Shown here: positions 52,372 to 62,043 of the stretch, piece by piece
How the letters are laid out: each line of letters opens with the position of its first letter
Position numbering within the stretch: the stretch's first letter is position 1
Assembly: GCA_009829735.1 (NCBI GenBank)
Contig: CM020618.1
Location: forward strand, 5,206,882 to 5,270,881
Length of the DNA: 64,000 bases
Direction: 5' to 3'
From: Pyropia yezoensis
Lineage: Eukaryota > Rhodophyta > Bangiophyceae > Bangiales > Bangiaceae
Translations under genes and position numbers: made by a program
The notes under the pieces: generated by a model
Told to the model about the DNA's origin: nothing
Seen by the model: only the letters and a program-made list of their open reading frames with translations
The model's database searches: none

Positions 52372-53640
52372 ATGAAGTCCTTTGTGGCTGTGCTCGCGGT
52401 CGCTGCTGCGGCCGCTGCCGTTGTTGCCCCCGCGACAGCCGCTCATGGTGGCTACTTCATTGGCTACCAGAGCGGCCACCAACAGGTCCCCCCCGTGCCC
52501 ACCCGTGGCGTCGGCCGCGTCTACGCCTTCCTCGACGAGCAGACCCTCTTCATCAAGTGGTCGTTTGTCGGCCTCAGCTCGCCTATCAACGAGTCTATTG
52601 GCATTCATATCCACGAGGGCATTGCCGGCTCCAATGGACCCGTCATTTTCCCGCTAACCAAGCAAACCAACTACAAGTGTAAGGACAGGACGTGCGGCAT
52701 TGGGTACGCCAAGCTGAACCTCTCTGGCGAGCAGGTGGAGGCCCTCGAGGCACGCCAGCTGTACTTCAACCTCCACACGGAAATGTTCCCGGGCGGGGAG
52801 CTCCGCGCCGCGCTGGTGCCCAACGTCAAGGGCGCCAAACTCCTCGCCGCATCGCTCACGACGGGCGCCGCCAACCCCGGCGTCACTGACGGGACATCAA
52901 AGGCTATCGGCGGGGCGATCATTGAGATTATGACGTCTGGCAGCATTGTCGTGTCGGGCTCGTACTCCATGCTGTCGGACAGGCTGGCGGTGGACATTGC
53001 AGGTGGCGCTCACCTGCACATGGGCATTACGGGCATGAACGGTCCGGTTGTGATTGTGCTCAAGTCTGAGCTTGCCGCCGACGGATTGTCAGGCAAGTTC
53101 CTCGCTGCCGACAACACCTTCACCCCCGACGCTGAGTTCATCCAGGCCCTCAAGGACCGCAAGGTCTACCTGAACGTGCACAGCCTCGCTGTTCCGTCGG
53201 GCGAGATCCGCGGTCAGGTGTTGTCTGCGGCCGCGTCCTCTGCCTTTTCCACCTTGCTGTTTGGCGCCGAACAGGTGCCGGACGCGGTCACCACCGACGC
53301 CATTGGCGGTGCCTCGATTGAGCTGTTCGGCGCAAACATTGTGGCCGTCACGGGCTCCTTTACGAATCTGTCAACGCCGCTCGCGACAGACATTGCCATG
53401 GGGGCCCATTTGCACAATGGCGCCGCGGGTGCCAACGGGCCAGTGTACCAGCCCCTGAAGTCGTCAACCTCCAATGGCGGCAAGGACGGGATGTTCCTCC
53501 TGGCCGACAACGCGAACGTATACACGATTGCCGAGAAGGCTGACGTGGACAGCCTCCTCACGGGCAACACGTACGTCAATGTGCACAGCACCAAGTTTAT
53601 GAGCGGCGAGCTTCGCGGACAGGTCACGCTCGTCGTCTAA
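52372..53640 (+). CDS. Secreted protein with three CHRD domains
   Basis: 422 residues, single exon. An N-terminal signal peptide (MKSFVAVLAVAAAAAAVVAP, then ATAAHGG) is followed by three CHRD (chordin-type) domains at about 26-150, 155-280 and 285-422. Each contains the His/Gly signature (IGIHIHEGIAGSNGPV, GAHLHMGITGMNGPV, GAHLHNGAAGANGPV) and the closing strand (YFNLHTEMFPGGELRA, YLNVHSLAVPSGEIRGQV, YVNVHSTKFMSGELRGQV). Only domain 1 has a Cys pair (YKCKDRTCG). CHRD domains are extracellular and their function outside animals is poorly known. A wall or matrix role is a reasonable inference. No GPI or membrane anchor is seen at the C-terminus. Confidence 0.92.
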   Translation: MKSFVAVLAVAAAAAAVVAPATAAHGGYFIGYQSGHQQVPPVPTRGVGRVYAFLDEQTLFIKWSFVGLSSPINESIGIHIHEGIAGSNGPVIFPLTKQTNYKCKDRTCGIGYAKLNLSGEQVEALEARQLYFNLHTEMFPGGELRAALVPNVKGAKLLAASLTTGAANPGVTDGTSKAIGGAIIEIMTSGSIVVSGSYSMLSDRLAVDIAGGAHLHMGITGMNGPVVIVLKSELAADGLSGKFLAADNTFTPDAEFIQALKDRKVYLNVHSLAVPSGEIRGQVLSAAASSAFSTLLFGAEQVPDAVTTDAIGGASIELFGANIVAVTGSFTNLSTPLATDIAMGAHLHNGAAGANGPVYQPLKSSTSNGGKDGMFLLADNANVYTIAEKADVDSLLTGNTYVNVHSTKFMSGELRGQVTLVV

Positions 53641-54036
53641 GCAAATGACGGGACATGAGGCCCTCGCGGCGGTCGCACCTTGTATAGGCGTCATCCGAAT
53701 TTGACTATATACACAGCAACAAGAAAGCATGACTTCATCAAGCGCAGACTCTGTACTTGGTGGGTGCAGCAGCATGGTAGGGACACCCACACCACTGCCT
53801 CTTCTGCCGCACGAGGCGACGGGTCGTCTTGGCGTACATGTCGGTATGGCGAAAGTTGAACCACCAACTTTTCGCCGCATGTATGCATGCCCCCAGCAGA
53901 ATTGTCCACCACCCCACCGCACTCTCGCATACATAGGACTGTCACCAATACACCATCCTGGGCACCATACACCTGCCTACCCCCCTCATTCAGCCACCAC
54001 CACGTGGTCTGTTCCTTCCCCCCCACGCCCCCACCG
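53641..54036. other. Convergent intergenic region
   Basis: 396 bp between the CHRD stop and the Nse3 stop. A GACTATATACACAG string lies at about 53702-53715. No gene seen. Confidence 0.4.
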
Positions 54037-55324
54037 TCACGCTTCCCCGAGCTCCATGGCCGAGAGGCGTAGTTCAAGCTCCTTGCGGTTGGCCGCGTCA
54101 AGTGCCTCCCCAAACACCCCCTCGACAAACGTCAGCAAATCCGAGTCGGCCAGCTCCACCCGCAACCGCGGGCCGAGCGTCAGCACCCACCCGTCGCCCT
54201 CCTTTTCGCGGTCGAGATAGCCTTGCGAGGGGAGCGTCTTGCCGACCAAAGCCCGCACGTCTCCGAGCTGCGGGTGCACGACGGGCGCGCCGGCGGGCGC
54301 ACCGGCTGTTCCGAGGCCCATCTTGACAAAAAAGTCAAAGCAACGGTCCTCCGACAGCCGCGCGCCCGGCTCGAGAAGAATCATAGAAGCAAGGACGGTG
54401 GTAAAGGCCAGCACCGCCTTCTCGTCGGCGCGGGGCTCTGGACGGAGTTCGGGGGCAAGGGACGAGATGACCACGTAAGCCTTGGCGGGCGCGCCCATGG
54501 CGGCGGCCGTTGCAGCCGACTGCGTGGCACCACCCCCACCCCCGGCCCCGCCACCCCGGTGGGCCACCCGCCGGTTGACCTCCACCAAGTCCATCCCAAG
54601 TTCGGCACGGAGGACCCGCCGGGACGCGTCAATGACTTCTTGAAGGAGCTTGCGCTTGCGGGGGATGTCCGTACCAAGGGCTTTAGACAGCTCCTCCCGC
54701 TTGATGGGCACCCGCGACACGTTGCGAACGAGGAGGCGACGGACGATGCGGCCGACCAGCTTATCCTGGTCTTCCGGGCTCAGGTCGGCAAAGGACTTGC
54801 CCTCCGCTTGGTAAGCGCGGGGAGTTGCCCTCACGTCCTGTGTGCCCTCTGCCTGCAAGGACGGGAAAAGGAAAAGGCAACACCGACGTCGTCGGCCGTG
54901 GACCCAACAGACGGGAAGGCGCATGCAGAGAAATTTACAAGACAGGAGCGCAGCAGGCATGGCAGGCGTGAACCTAGTCAGTAACGACACATGAAGCGCA
55001 TCGTGCAGTCGCGGTCATGCGCGACTGCGCCACCGGGCCAGTCCAAAGCAGGCATCAACAGCTGGCACATCCACCAGCACGAGTGACAAGTGGAAAGGAC
55101 AGCACGCCAGGCTCTGCGCGCTCATATACACCCTATTCCTCCACCCATGTCCACCTCCCATCCCCACAACCAGAGAACCAACCGCGTCCCCACTTGCACG
55201 ACCGTTCCCTCAGTCAAGCACAACGGTATCGCCGGCACCTCCCACGTACTCCATCCGAACCACTGGCCCCGGGGTCATCGTTGATGAAATCCGCGTCGGC
55301 GCGGCCGCGCCGACGAGGAGGCAT
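54037..55324 (-). CDS. NSE3: Nse3/MAGE-domain subunit of the SMC5-SMC6 complex, one intron
   Basis: Exon 1 is 55324-55250 (75 nt, MPPRRRGRADADFINDDPG...), the intron 55249-54853 (397 nt, GTACGT donor, TTACTGAC branch-like site, pyrimidine tract and TTGCAG acceptor), exon 2 54852-54037. The junction is phase 0 and the product 296 residues, normal for Nse3. The MAGE homology domain runs from about 50: LVGRIVRRLLVRNVSRVPIK, then LLQEVIDASRRVLRAELGMD (winged helix A), LAFTTVLASMILLEPGARLS, then VGKTLPSQGYLDREKEGDGW (winged helix B). Nse3 pairs with Nse1 and Nse4 and binds DNA in the repair complex. The Gly/Ala-rich loop near 135-160 is family-variable. It diverges from the CBS gene. Confidence 0.9.
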
Positions 55325-55838
55325 GGCAGCGGCAGCCGCCCAGAGGAGTAGCAAGCGGAAGCCTCCACAGGGGGAAGTCGAAGGCCCACAGGAAACAACA
55401 GGACGCGCCTACAGCCGCCGAAAGACAGGAACAGGGAATGTGAGATGGAAAGAGACTAAAAGAAGACAGGGGCAGACACAGGGACAAAGCTGCAGCGGGA
55501 AGGTGGCGCGCGGTAAAGGCAGTGCCACTGGCGGCGGGGAAGCTGTCGGGCTGACCCGATGGAACCAATCGTGCGGAGTCGACACGGAAGCTTGAAGCTG
55601 AGGAGAGGGAGGGAACGGCGGGGCACCCGCACTTCGCGCCAACGACGGAATTCAATGAGTCAAAAGGAATAAATACAATGTTGAATATAAGTAGTTTCGA
55701 TGCACGGCTGCTCTCAAACTCTCTCCGCGGCTGCTGCTTCTCAGGCGCGCGTGCGTCCGACCCAGCTGTTCCGTGCGCGAGCATCGCGCGAGGTTCGTCG
55801 AGCTGCCGCCCTACTCTCTCAACCTTCCCCACCCTGCC
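55325..55838. promoter_or_regulatory. Shared divergent promoter region, NSE3 and CBS gene
   Basis: 514 bp between two divergent starts. An AT-rich core at about 55665-55692 contains TATAAG at 55686-55691, about 150 bp before the CBS ATG. It is the clearest TATA-like site near a supported start in the window. No other gene is present. Confidence 0.4.
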
Positions 55839-57032
55839 ATGGCACCCCGCTCATCTGACGTCTCGGCCCTTGCCACCCTCCTCCGCACCACCCCCGCTGC
55901 ATCGATAGTTCCCACCCACCGCCCGCTGGTGCGAGCAGACGACCACGAGACGGTGGCTGATGCGTTGGGCCGCCTCGCCGCCGCGCGCGTGCTGGCATGC
56001 CCCGTTTATAGTCGCCAAGCGCGGCGCTACACTGCCATCCTCGATGCCATGGACGTGGCGGCGGCAGTAATGGGCGAGGACGCCTGCAGGGGCAGGGGCG
56101 GCGACGGCGGTGACGGTGACGGTGGCGGTGGTGGTGGCGGCGGTGGCGGCCACGGTGACGCGCTATCGGCGGTCTTGGCGCGCTCCGCGGGGGTGGTGGC
56201 CAACGCGTCACGGTCGAACGAACTCGTCTGCCTCGATGCGGCCGCCCCGCTGACGGTGGCGGTTACGACCATGGCGGGTGGGGGTACCCATCGGGTGGCG
56301 CTCGTAGAGGCTGGCGGTGGAGCAATGGTAGACCTCCTGACCCAGTCGGCGGTTGTGGCGTGGCTGGTGCGACGGGGAGTGTTTGGGGTGCCCCCGCTTG
56401 AGGATGCCGTCGTATCGGCTGTCGTGACGGGCGGCCGCGGTGGGCTGGCCGCGGCGGCGGGTGGGGAGGGGGACACTGCCCGCGCCGCCCAGCGGTCGGT
56501 GGTGTGCATGTCTGTGGGGGGGGAAAGCGTGCCGCTGCGGTCTGTGCTGGCGCGGCTCCTCCGAGCTGACGCCGCGACAGTGGCATTGGTGGCCGCAAAC
56601 GGCAGCCTGGCCGGCAAGCTCTCCCCCGCCGACGTGCGCGCGCTGCTGGGCGGGGTGGTGGCGGTGGCCGACACTGCCCCCTCCGCCGTGGACGATGCAC
56701 TTGACGCGGCGTTGGACAAGGACGCCACCGCCTGGCTTGCCGGCCAGACGCTCACCACCACCGCCCGCGCGTCGGCACCTGCCGGGGGGGGGGCGTGGGA
56801 CGGCGCAGCCGACGCCGCGTCGGCAACGCTGCCGCCGCTGCCTGCTGGGGTGACTGTTGCGGGCAACGCGCTGGCCGTGACGGCGTCGTCGCCCCTGTCG
56901 GCGGTGGTCGAGGCGCTGGTGGCGACGGGCCAGCACCACGCGTTTGTGGTGGCCGAAGGGGGGGAGGTGACCGGGGTGGTCTCTCTCACCGACATCCTCG
57001 CGACGGTCGCCGCGACGGCACAGTTGCAATGA
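55839..57032 (+). CDS. Four-CBS-domain protein, SNF1/AMPK gamma-like
   Basis: 397 residues from the ATG at 55839 (CTGCCATGGC); the ORF extends 22 codons further up without support. Four CBS modules are visible. CBS1 is about 20-75 (HRPLVRADDHETVADALGRL, then YTAILDAMDVAAAVM). CBS2 is about 125-185 (LVCLDAAAPLTVAVTTMAGG, then MVDLLTQSAVVAWLV). CBS3 is about 225-275 (VPLRSVLARLLRADAATVAL, then LAGKLSPADVRALLG). CBS4 is about 340-395 (SPLSAVVEALVATGQHHAFV, then VTGVVSLTDILATVA). Tandem CBS pairs bind adenine nucleotides; four in a row matches the energy-sensing gamma subunit of SNF1/AMPK, but plain regulatory CBS proteins are an alternative. A Gly/Asp-rich loop interrupts after CBS1. TGTACATA lies five bases after the stop. 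Confidence 0.85.
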   Translation: MAPRSSDVSALATLLRTTPAASIVPTHRPLVRADDHETVADALGRLAAARVLACPVYSRQARRYTAILDAMDVAAAVMGEDACRGRGGDGGDGDGGGGGGGGGGHGDALSAVLARSAGVVANASRSNELVCLDAAAPLTVAVTTMAGGGTHRVALVEAGGGAMVDLLTQSAVVAWLVRRGVFGVPPLEDAVVSAVVTGGRGGLAAAAGGEGDTARAAQRSVVCMSVGGESVPLRSVLARLLRADAATVALVAANGSLAGKLSPADVRALLGGVVAVADTAPSAVDDALDAALDKDATAWLAGQTLTTTARASAPAGGGAWDGAADAASATLPPLPAGVTVAGNALAVTASSPLSAVVEALVATGQHHAFVVAEGGEVTGVVSLTDILATVAATAQLQ

Positions 57033-59949
57033 GGTGTGTACATACATTCATGTCTGCATGTCGATAGTGTTTAGCAGGGTCCGGGCGAGGGAAGGGGGGG
57101 GGGGCAGAGCGGAGGATCACTGGCGGGGACGCCTCGAGCTCCGTTCCTGTGCCTGAGGGGACTGGCCACAGACCGTTAGCAGTTGGTGCGTGTGTGGGGA
57201 TGCCCCGCTTTTGTCCGCCTGCCCACCGTCAGCTGGGGCGTCGGTGGGACAAAAAGAAACAATATGACTCATAGTGAGAGGTGGGAGGGGAGGGAAACCC
57301 GGCCCCGCCATTGACCAACGGCCCCACGGCGGCGTCCACGGCACACGCCAGGCCAGCATGTGTCGCACTTGAATGTATCCCCGCGTTGGAGACACGCCAT
57401 GGCGGGAGAACTGGCCGCCGCCGGCCGGTCTCTGGGTCCGCGGCGGACATGGCCGCCACCGGGGAAAGGAGAGCTCGATGTTTCCGCCGCGACACACGAC
57501 AGCGGCAAGGCAATGGCATTGAAAGGGCGCGCCCATGGCAGCTGCCTCCGTGTGTTGTGCCGCTCCCGTCTCGTTTCCTCCGACGTGTGCAGGTGTGTAC
57601 TACATACGCGTGCAGTACAGAACATTCGGGTGTCGTAAGTGGGACTGGCGATGATGGGCGACAGGCCGTCTTGGGCCACCAAAGACGGAACGAGGCCGAC
57701 GCGGCCCGCGTGGGGGCACTTCCCCGCCCCGCAGGTGCTGGAGCGCCCGCGGGCGGGGCGTGTGGACAGCGTCAACATCCAGAAGGGAACCAGGGCAGCG
57801 AGTGTCGGCGCAGACGTGAGGTGGGAGAATGCACATGTTCCGTATACATACATACAGTACACACGCCCTGCTGATTGCCGCCCGTCGTCCCATCCATACG
57901 CTGTCGGGGTCCCCTCCTGCCCCTCTCTCCTCGGCCGGCCCGGCCCGCTTGCTCCGCCGAGAGGCAGCGATCCAAGCGGCCTCTCTCCCCCGCCCAGGGC
58001 CCCCGCCCCCCCAGAAGGGAATCGTCTCGCAACCGGCGGGGCAGCTTTGCGCCCCCCCCGCCGCGCGCCTGGATCTGGTCGCGCAGGCGTGGCGGCCAGC
58101 CTTCGTGCGGCGCGCACGCGCTCCTCTGAGGCGCGGCTGGCGGCTGTCAGGGCTGTCGCCGCCTTGACGGCACGACCCGCTCGCATCTTTGCGGGGCGCC
58201 GGCGGGAATCCCGCCTGTGGGATGTGTCGAGGTGGGAGGGAGATTTCCACCCCCACTGGCGTATCGGGACAGTGGCGGGGGTGGGGCGCTCCTGATACGA
58301 GCGCGCCCCCCACTCACCGGCGCCCGCGGGTGCGCGTGCCGCCCGTCGCGCCGCCGCCCACCCAATCAGTCGTCGACACGCCTGTGGCGCCTCCCGGAGG
58401 GGGCGCCCCGCGAGAGAGGCAGGCGCCCCGCGCGGCCAGTGATTGGTGAGAGCGGCCGCGTGGTCGCGGGGTCTGGTCTGGCGGGTGGGCGTGGGAGCCG
58501 GATTCGGCTGCTTGCACCACCGCCGCCGGGGCGGGTGGCCGCCGGTGCTTCCGCCCCGACCCGCTCGTGGGCCGGTCGCGCAACCGGCGGGTGTCGAGCG
58601 TATCCACCGGAACCTGCGGGTCGCTCGCGCGGATGGGGGGAGGGCGCGGAGCGGGTGGGGCGGGTGGGCTTGGGTGCTTGGCGGCTGGGCAGACAGACCC
58701 ACGGCCAAGCACGCTGGGCGGCTGTTGTGACAGCGCGGCTGTTTCAGCTGTGCCTTGTCTTCTCGCCCCGCCACGCCAGCTGCGTCCCGCCGTCCTCGCA
58801 AGTGGGGAGGGTGGGGAACCAGAGGGCACACCCGTCGCCGGCTCTTTTTGTGTATACGAACGTTCTTCCACCCCCCCAAACCCCCTCCCCGTCCGCCCCC
58901 CTCTCCAGCTGGATCGCGTACAGTACATGTGCACATCTTGTGATGATCGCGTGGGCGATCCAGGGCGTGCGCGCTCGCCCCTGTCCCCTTGCCCTGAGCC
59001 GACTGCAGTGGCGGCCGTCTGCGGATGCGCTGTGCTGACCGCGCGACGCCCCCCTCGGCCGCGCCTGTTCCACTGAGCGCGTCCCGCACACGACGGGCGG
59101 CGGGCACATGCACGGACGCTGCCTCCCGCACGAGGGGGATGTGGCTGGCTTGAGTTGGAGAGGGGGCGCCCCACGCACCGCCCCCCCCCCCCGCGCCTCC
59201 CCCGCGTGGGTGGCGGCGCGGCGGTGGCGTCGAGGCAAACCGGGGCTGGTCGCGCGCCCGGCGCGTCGGCCGAGACCGGGAGACCCCCTGCGCGGGACAG
59301 CCTCTCGCGGCCACCCCTCCCGCCCACTCCGCGTCCGCGTCGTCCAAGCGGGGTGCACCCCGTCCAGCGGGAGCGCAGCGGTCGTTGGCGCCCGCCCGCC
59401 GCGCCACGCGGGTGGCTGACGGTCTCTCCACCAGGGCAAGGCGTCGTGGTCCCCCCGACGCAAGTGCCCCCACTCCGTGGGGCGGAGCCGACACTCGTCC
59501 CCCGGCTCTTTTTCCCGCCCGCCCCGTAGCTCGCTGCGGGCCGTCGTCGCCTCGCCGGGGGCACCTCTGGTCGCACTCGCTGCGTGGACGCTGCGGGCCG
59601 CGTCGCGTCCTGATCAAAGGCGCCCTGTGCCTGGGCCGCTGCCCACCGCGCGTCCCTGCCGCGGTGGCCACCGCGCCATCCCTGCGGGTTCCCCCCCCGC
59701 CGCTTGCTCTGCAGGAACAATCCTTGGACAGACTCGAGGCACCGGTCGGGCTGCTCCGCTTCCCCTCCCCTCTCGCTCTACGCTGTGCCCCCCCCCCCCC
59801 CCCCCCCTCTGCCCCTTTCATTACCCGGCTCAACCCACAGCCGCCCCGTTGGTGTCCCCACGGACGGAGACTCGCCGGCGGGGCTGCCGCGCGACGCCTC
59901 ACCACTACCCCACCCCAAGTGGCTGCCCCCGCCTGGCAGCGTGGCCACG
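57033..59949. other. Long intergenic region, no confident gene
   Basis: Moderate to high GC. Several GTACAGTAC/CAGTACA-type motifs sit in AT-richer patches (57585-57615, 57840-57862, 58915-58925). Long ORFs are Arg/Pro-rich shadows, including a 1144-codon minus frame. The last 250 bp may be the leader of the bHLH gene. Confidence 0.4.
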
Positions 59950-62043
59950 ATGCAGGATTTCCCGCCACCCCCGCCGCCGCCACCTCCTCCTCCTCCTCCG
60001 GCGCCGTCCCGGAGCGGTGCTCCCCTCCCCTCGTCCCTGCCGCCGCTGCCGCCGCCGTCTGTCCCTGGCGGATGGGGGCTGTCGTCCATGATGGCGGGGC
60101 CTGCTGCGGCCGCGGCCGCGGCTGAGACCGCCCCCGCCTCTGTTGGCGCGGACGACCCCGCCCTGTGGCTGGCGGGAGACTGGTCGGGCACCCCCGCCCT
60201 GCCGGGGCTGGCGGCAAGCATGTTTGGCGACGGCTCCTTGGATGGTAGGAACGGCGCGGGAGGTGCCGGCGGTGGCGCCTGCGGCCTGTGGGCGCCGCCG
60301 CCTGCGAGTGCCATGCCGGCCGCAGTAGCGGCGGCCGCCACAAACGCGGGCGGCGGCGGCGGCGGCGGCAGCACTGGATGGAACCCCTCCACGGGGGGTG
60401 GGATGGAACAGTGGGGGGCGCCCACTGGCAGCGACGGCCGGCCATCGGCCGCTGCGGTGGCCACGTCAGCGGCCTTGCCGCTGCCCGGCTGGGCCGGAGA
60501 CGCGTCCGCCGCCGCCGTGGCTCCATCGGCCCCCCGTCCGCCGCCGCTGCCGCCGCCGCCAATGCTGCGACGGCCACCGCAGCCGCCGCCGCTGCCGCCA
60601 CCCTCGCGGCTGCAGCCGCCGCCGCCGCCGCCGCCACCGCCGCCACCTGCCCCGGGCGCGGACGCGCGGACAGAGACGGACGGCAGCGAAGCGGCGGCGG
60701 CATCGTCGAGTGCCGACAAGGGCGGCTCCCACGCCGGCGGTGGCGGCGGCGGCGGCGGCCAGCGACGACGTTCTGCAGCCGATGAGCCCCCCGCCGGGCG
60801 CGCCGGCAAGATGGCCCGCGGCGGCGGGGGCGGCGGCCGTGCGCACCTGCGGCCTCCGTCGGGGTCGGTGGCGGCCACCACCGTCTCGAGTGGCCGAGCC
60901 GTCAGCCTGTCGACGGCCCGCCGCCGAGGCGGCGGCAGCGGCGGCAGCAGCGGCGGCGGGCGCGCTAAGGGCGACTCCTCGTCGTATACCGCCGCGTGCC
61001 GCGCGCGGCTCGCCGACCGCTTCCAGGCGCTCCGCGAAACCCTCCCCCCCGACGCGGTCAATGGGGTGACGCACAAGGCGGCGCTGCTGGGCGTCGCCGC
61101 CTCCTGCCTGCGGGGCCTCCTCGCCGACACGGCAGGCCTGCAGGTGGCCCTCGCGCTGAGCAGCGCCCCGCGGCTCGACGCGTGGGTCGCCGCCGTCGTT
61201 GCGGAAGCGCCGACCATCGCCGACGCCATGGAGGGCGGCATGGCCCTCTTTTGTGACCGCACCGGGTGGGCGGCAGGGGAGTTCTGGGAGGTGGAGCGGG
61301 GGGGGGGAGGCGGGTCCGTCTCCTCGGCAGTGACCGCCGACGGCGGCACCACCGGGTCTCGAGGGGCGGGGGGGGGGGGATTGAACGGCGGCGGGGGGGG
61401 GCACGGCCTCGTCCTCCGCCGGGTGCGGGCGACCATTGGGCCCGCCCACGGCGGGGCCAGCGGCGAGCGGCAGCGGCGGCTGCCATCGTCCTTTGTGGCG
61501 CCGCCGCCCCCCTCCGCCCCCCCTCCCACCTCTGCGGCGGCAATGGACAGAGGCCCTGTTGGCGCCGGCGGCAGCGGTGGCGGCGGCAGCGGTGGCCTCC
61601 CCCCCACCGCCGGCAGCGGTGGCGCTCCTCCCAACGGCGCCGTCGGCGGCGCCACTTCCACCTCCACCGCGCTGACCACCTTTTGCTCTGCGTCGCGGGA
61701 CTTTACGTTTGCCCCCCACGAGGGCGTTCCCGGCCGCGTCTACGCCACCCTCCGCCCCGAGTGGCTCACCGCCCTGCCGTCTGCGAGCCCCACCACGTTT
61801 GTGCGCGCCCGCCTGGCCGCCGCGACGGGCGTGCGGACGGTGCTGGCGGTGCCCTTGACGGTGGGGGGCGTCGTCACCGGCGTTGCCGCGTGGTACGACA
61901 CCCGCGACCGGCCGTACGAGGCGGCGACGGCGGAGCTGGCCGCCCGGATTGCAGGGGAGCTTGGCAACGCGTATGGGGCGCGGGCGACGGCACGGGCGGC
62001 GGGGGAGGGGGGGTGTGCCGGGGAGGGCCGGCTGCATGGGTGA
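59950..62043 (+). CDS. bHLH transcription factor with GAF-like domain
   Basis: 697 residues from the ATG at 59950 (CACGATGCAGG); an in-frame ATG at 59704 is possible. Residues 1-340 are Pro/Gly/Ala-rich, activation-domain-like, with a basic SAADEPPAGRAGKMARG stretch. Residues about 345-395 read as bHLH: YTAACRARLADRFQALRETL, a loop, then THKAALLGVAASCLRGLLAD; the basic part is weaker than in classic E-box binders. After it comes a GAF-like sensor domain split by a disordered Gly/Pro insertion: IADAMEGGMALFCDRTGWAA, then APHEGVPGRVYATLRPEW, RTVLAVPLTVGGVVTGVAAW, and AAELAARIAGELGNAYG-like ending. GAF domains bind small ligands or dimerise. The pairing of a bHLH with GAF suggests signal-dependent transcription, as inference. 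Confidence 0.78.
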   Translation: MQDFPPPPPPPPPPPPPAPSRSGAPLPSSLPPLPPPSVPGGWGLSSMMAGPAAAAAAAETAPASVGADDPALWLAGDWSGTPALPGLAASMFGDGSLDGRNGAGGAGGGACGLWAPPPASAMPAAVAAAATNAGGGGGGGSTGWNPSTGGGMEQWGAPTGSDGRPSAAAVATSAALPLPGWAGDASAAAVAPSAPRPPPLPPPPMLRRPPQPPPLPPPSRLQPPPPPPPPPPPAPGADARTETDGSEAAAASSSADKGGSHAGGGGGGGGQRRRSAADEPPAGRAGKMARGGGGGGRAHLRPPSGSVAATTVSSGRAVSLSTARRRGGGSGGSSGGGRAKGDSSSYTAACRARLADRFQALRETLPPDAVNGVTHKAALLGVAASCLRGLLADTAGLQVALALSSAPRLDAWVAAVVAEAPTIADAMEGGMALFCDRTGWAAGEFWEVERGGGGGSVSSAVTADGGTTGSRGAGGGGLNGGGGGHGLVLRRVRATIGPAHGGASGERQRRLPSSFVAPPPPSAPPPTSAAAMDRGPVGAGGSGGGGSGGLPPTAGSGGAPPNGAVGGATSTSTALTTFCSASRDFTFAPHEGVPGRVYATLRPEWLTALPSASPTTFVRARLAAATGVRTVLAVPLTVGGVVTGVAAWYDTRDRPYEAATAELAARIAGELGNAYGARATARAAGEGGCAGEGRLHG

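Noticed and set aside
57269..60703. 1144-codon minus-strand ORF
   Set aside because: Composition is Arg/Pro-rich without domains, and it overlaps the start of the bHLH-GAF gene on the other strand.
59778..61679. 633-codon minus-strand ORF
   Set aside because: Mirror of the bHLH-GAF gene's own codons; no domain.
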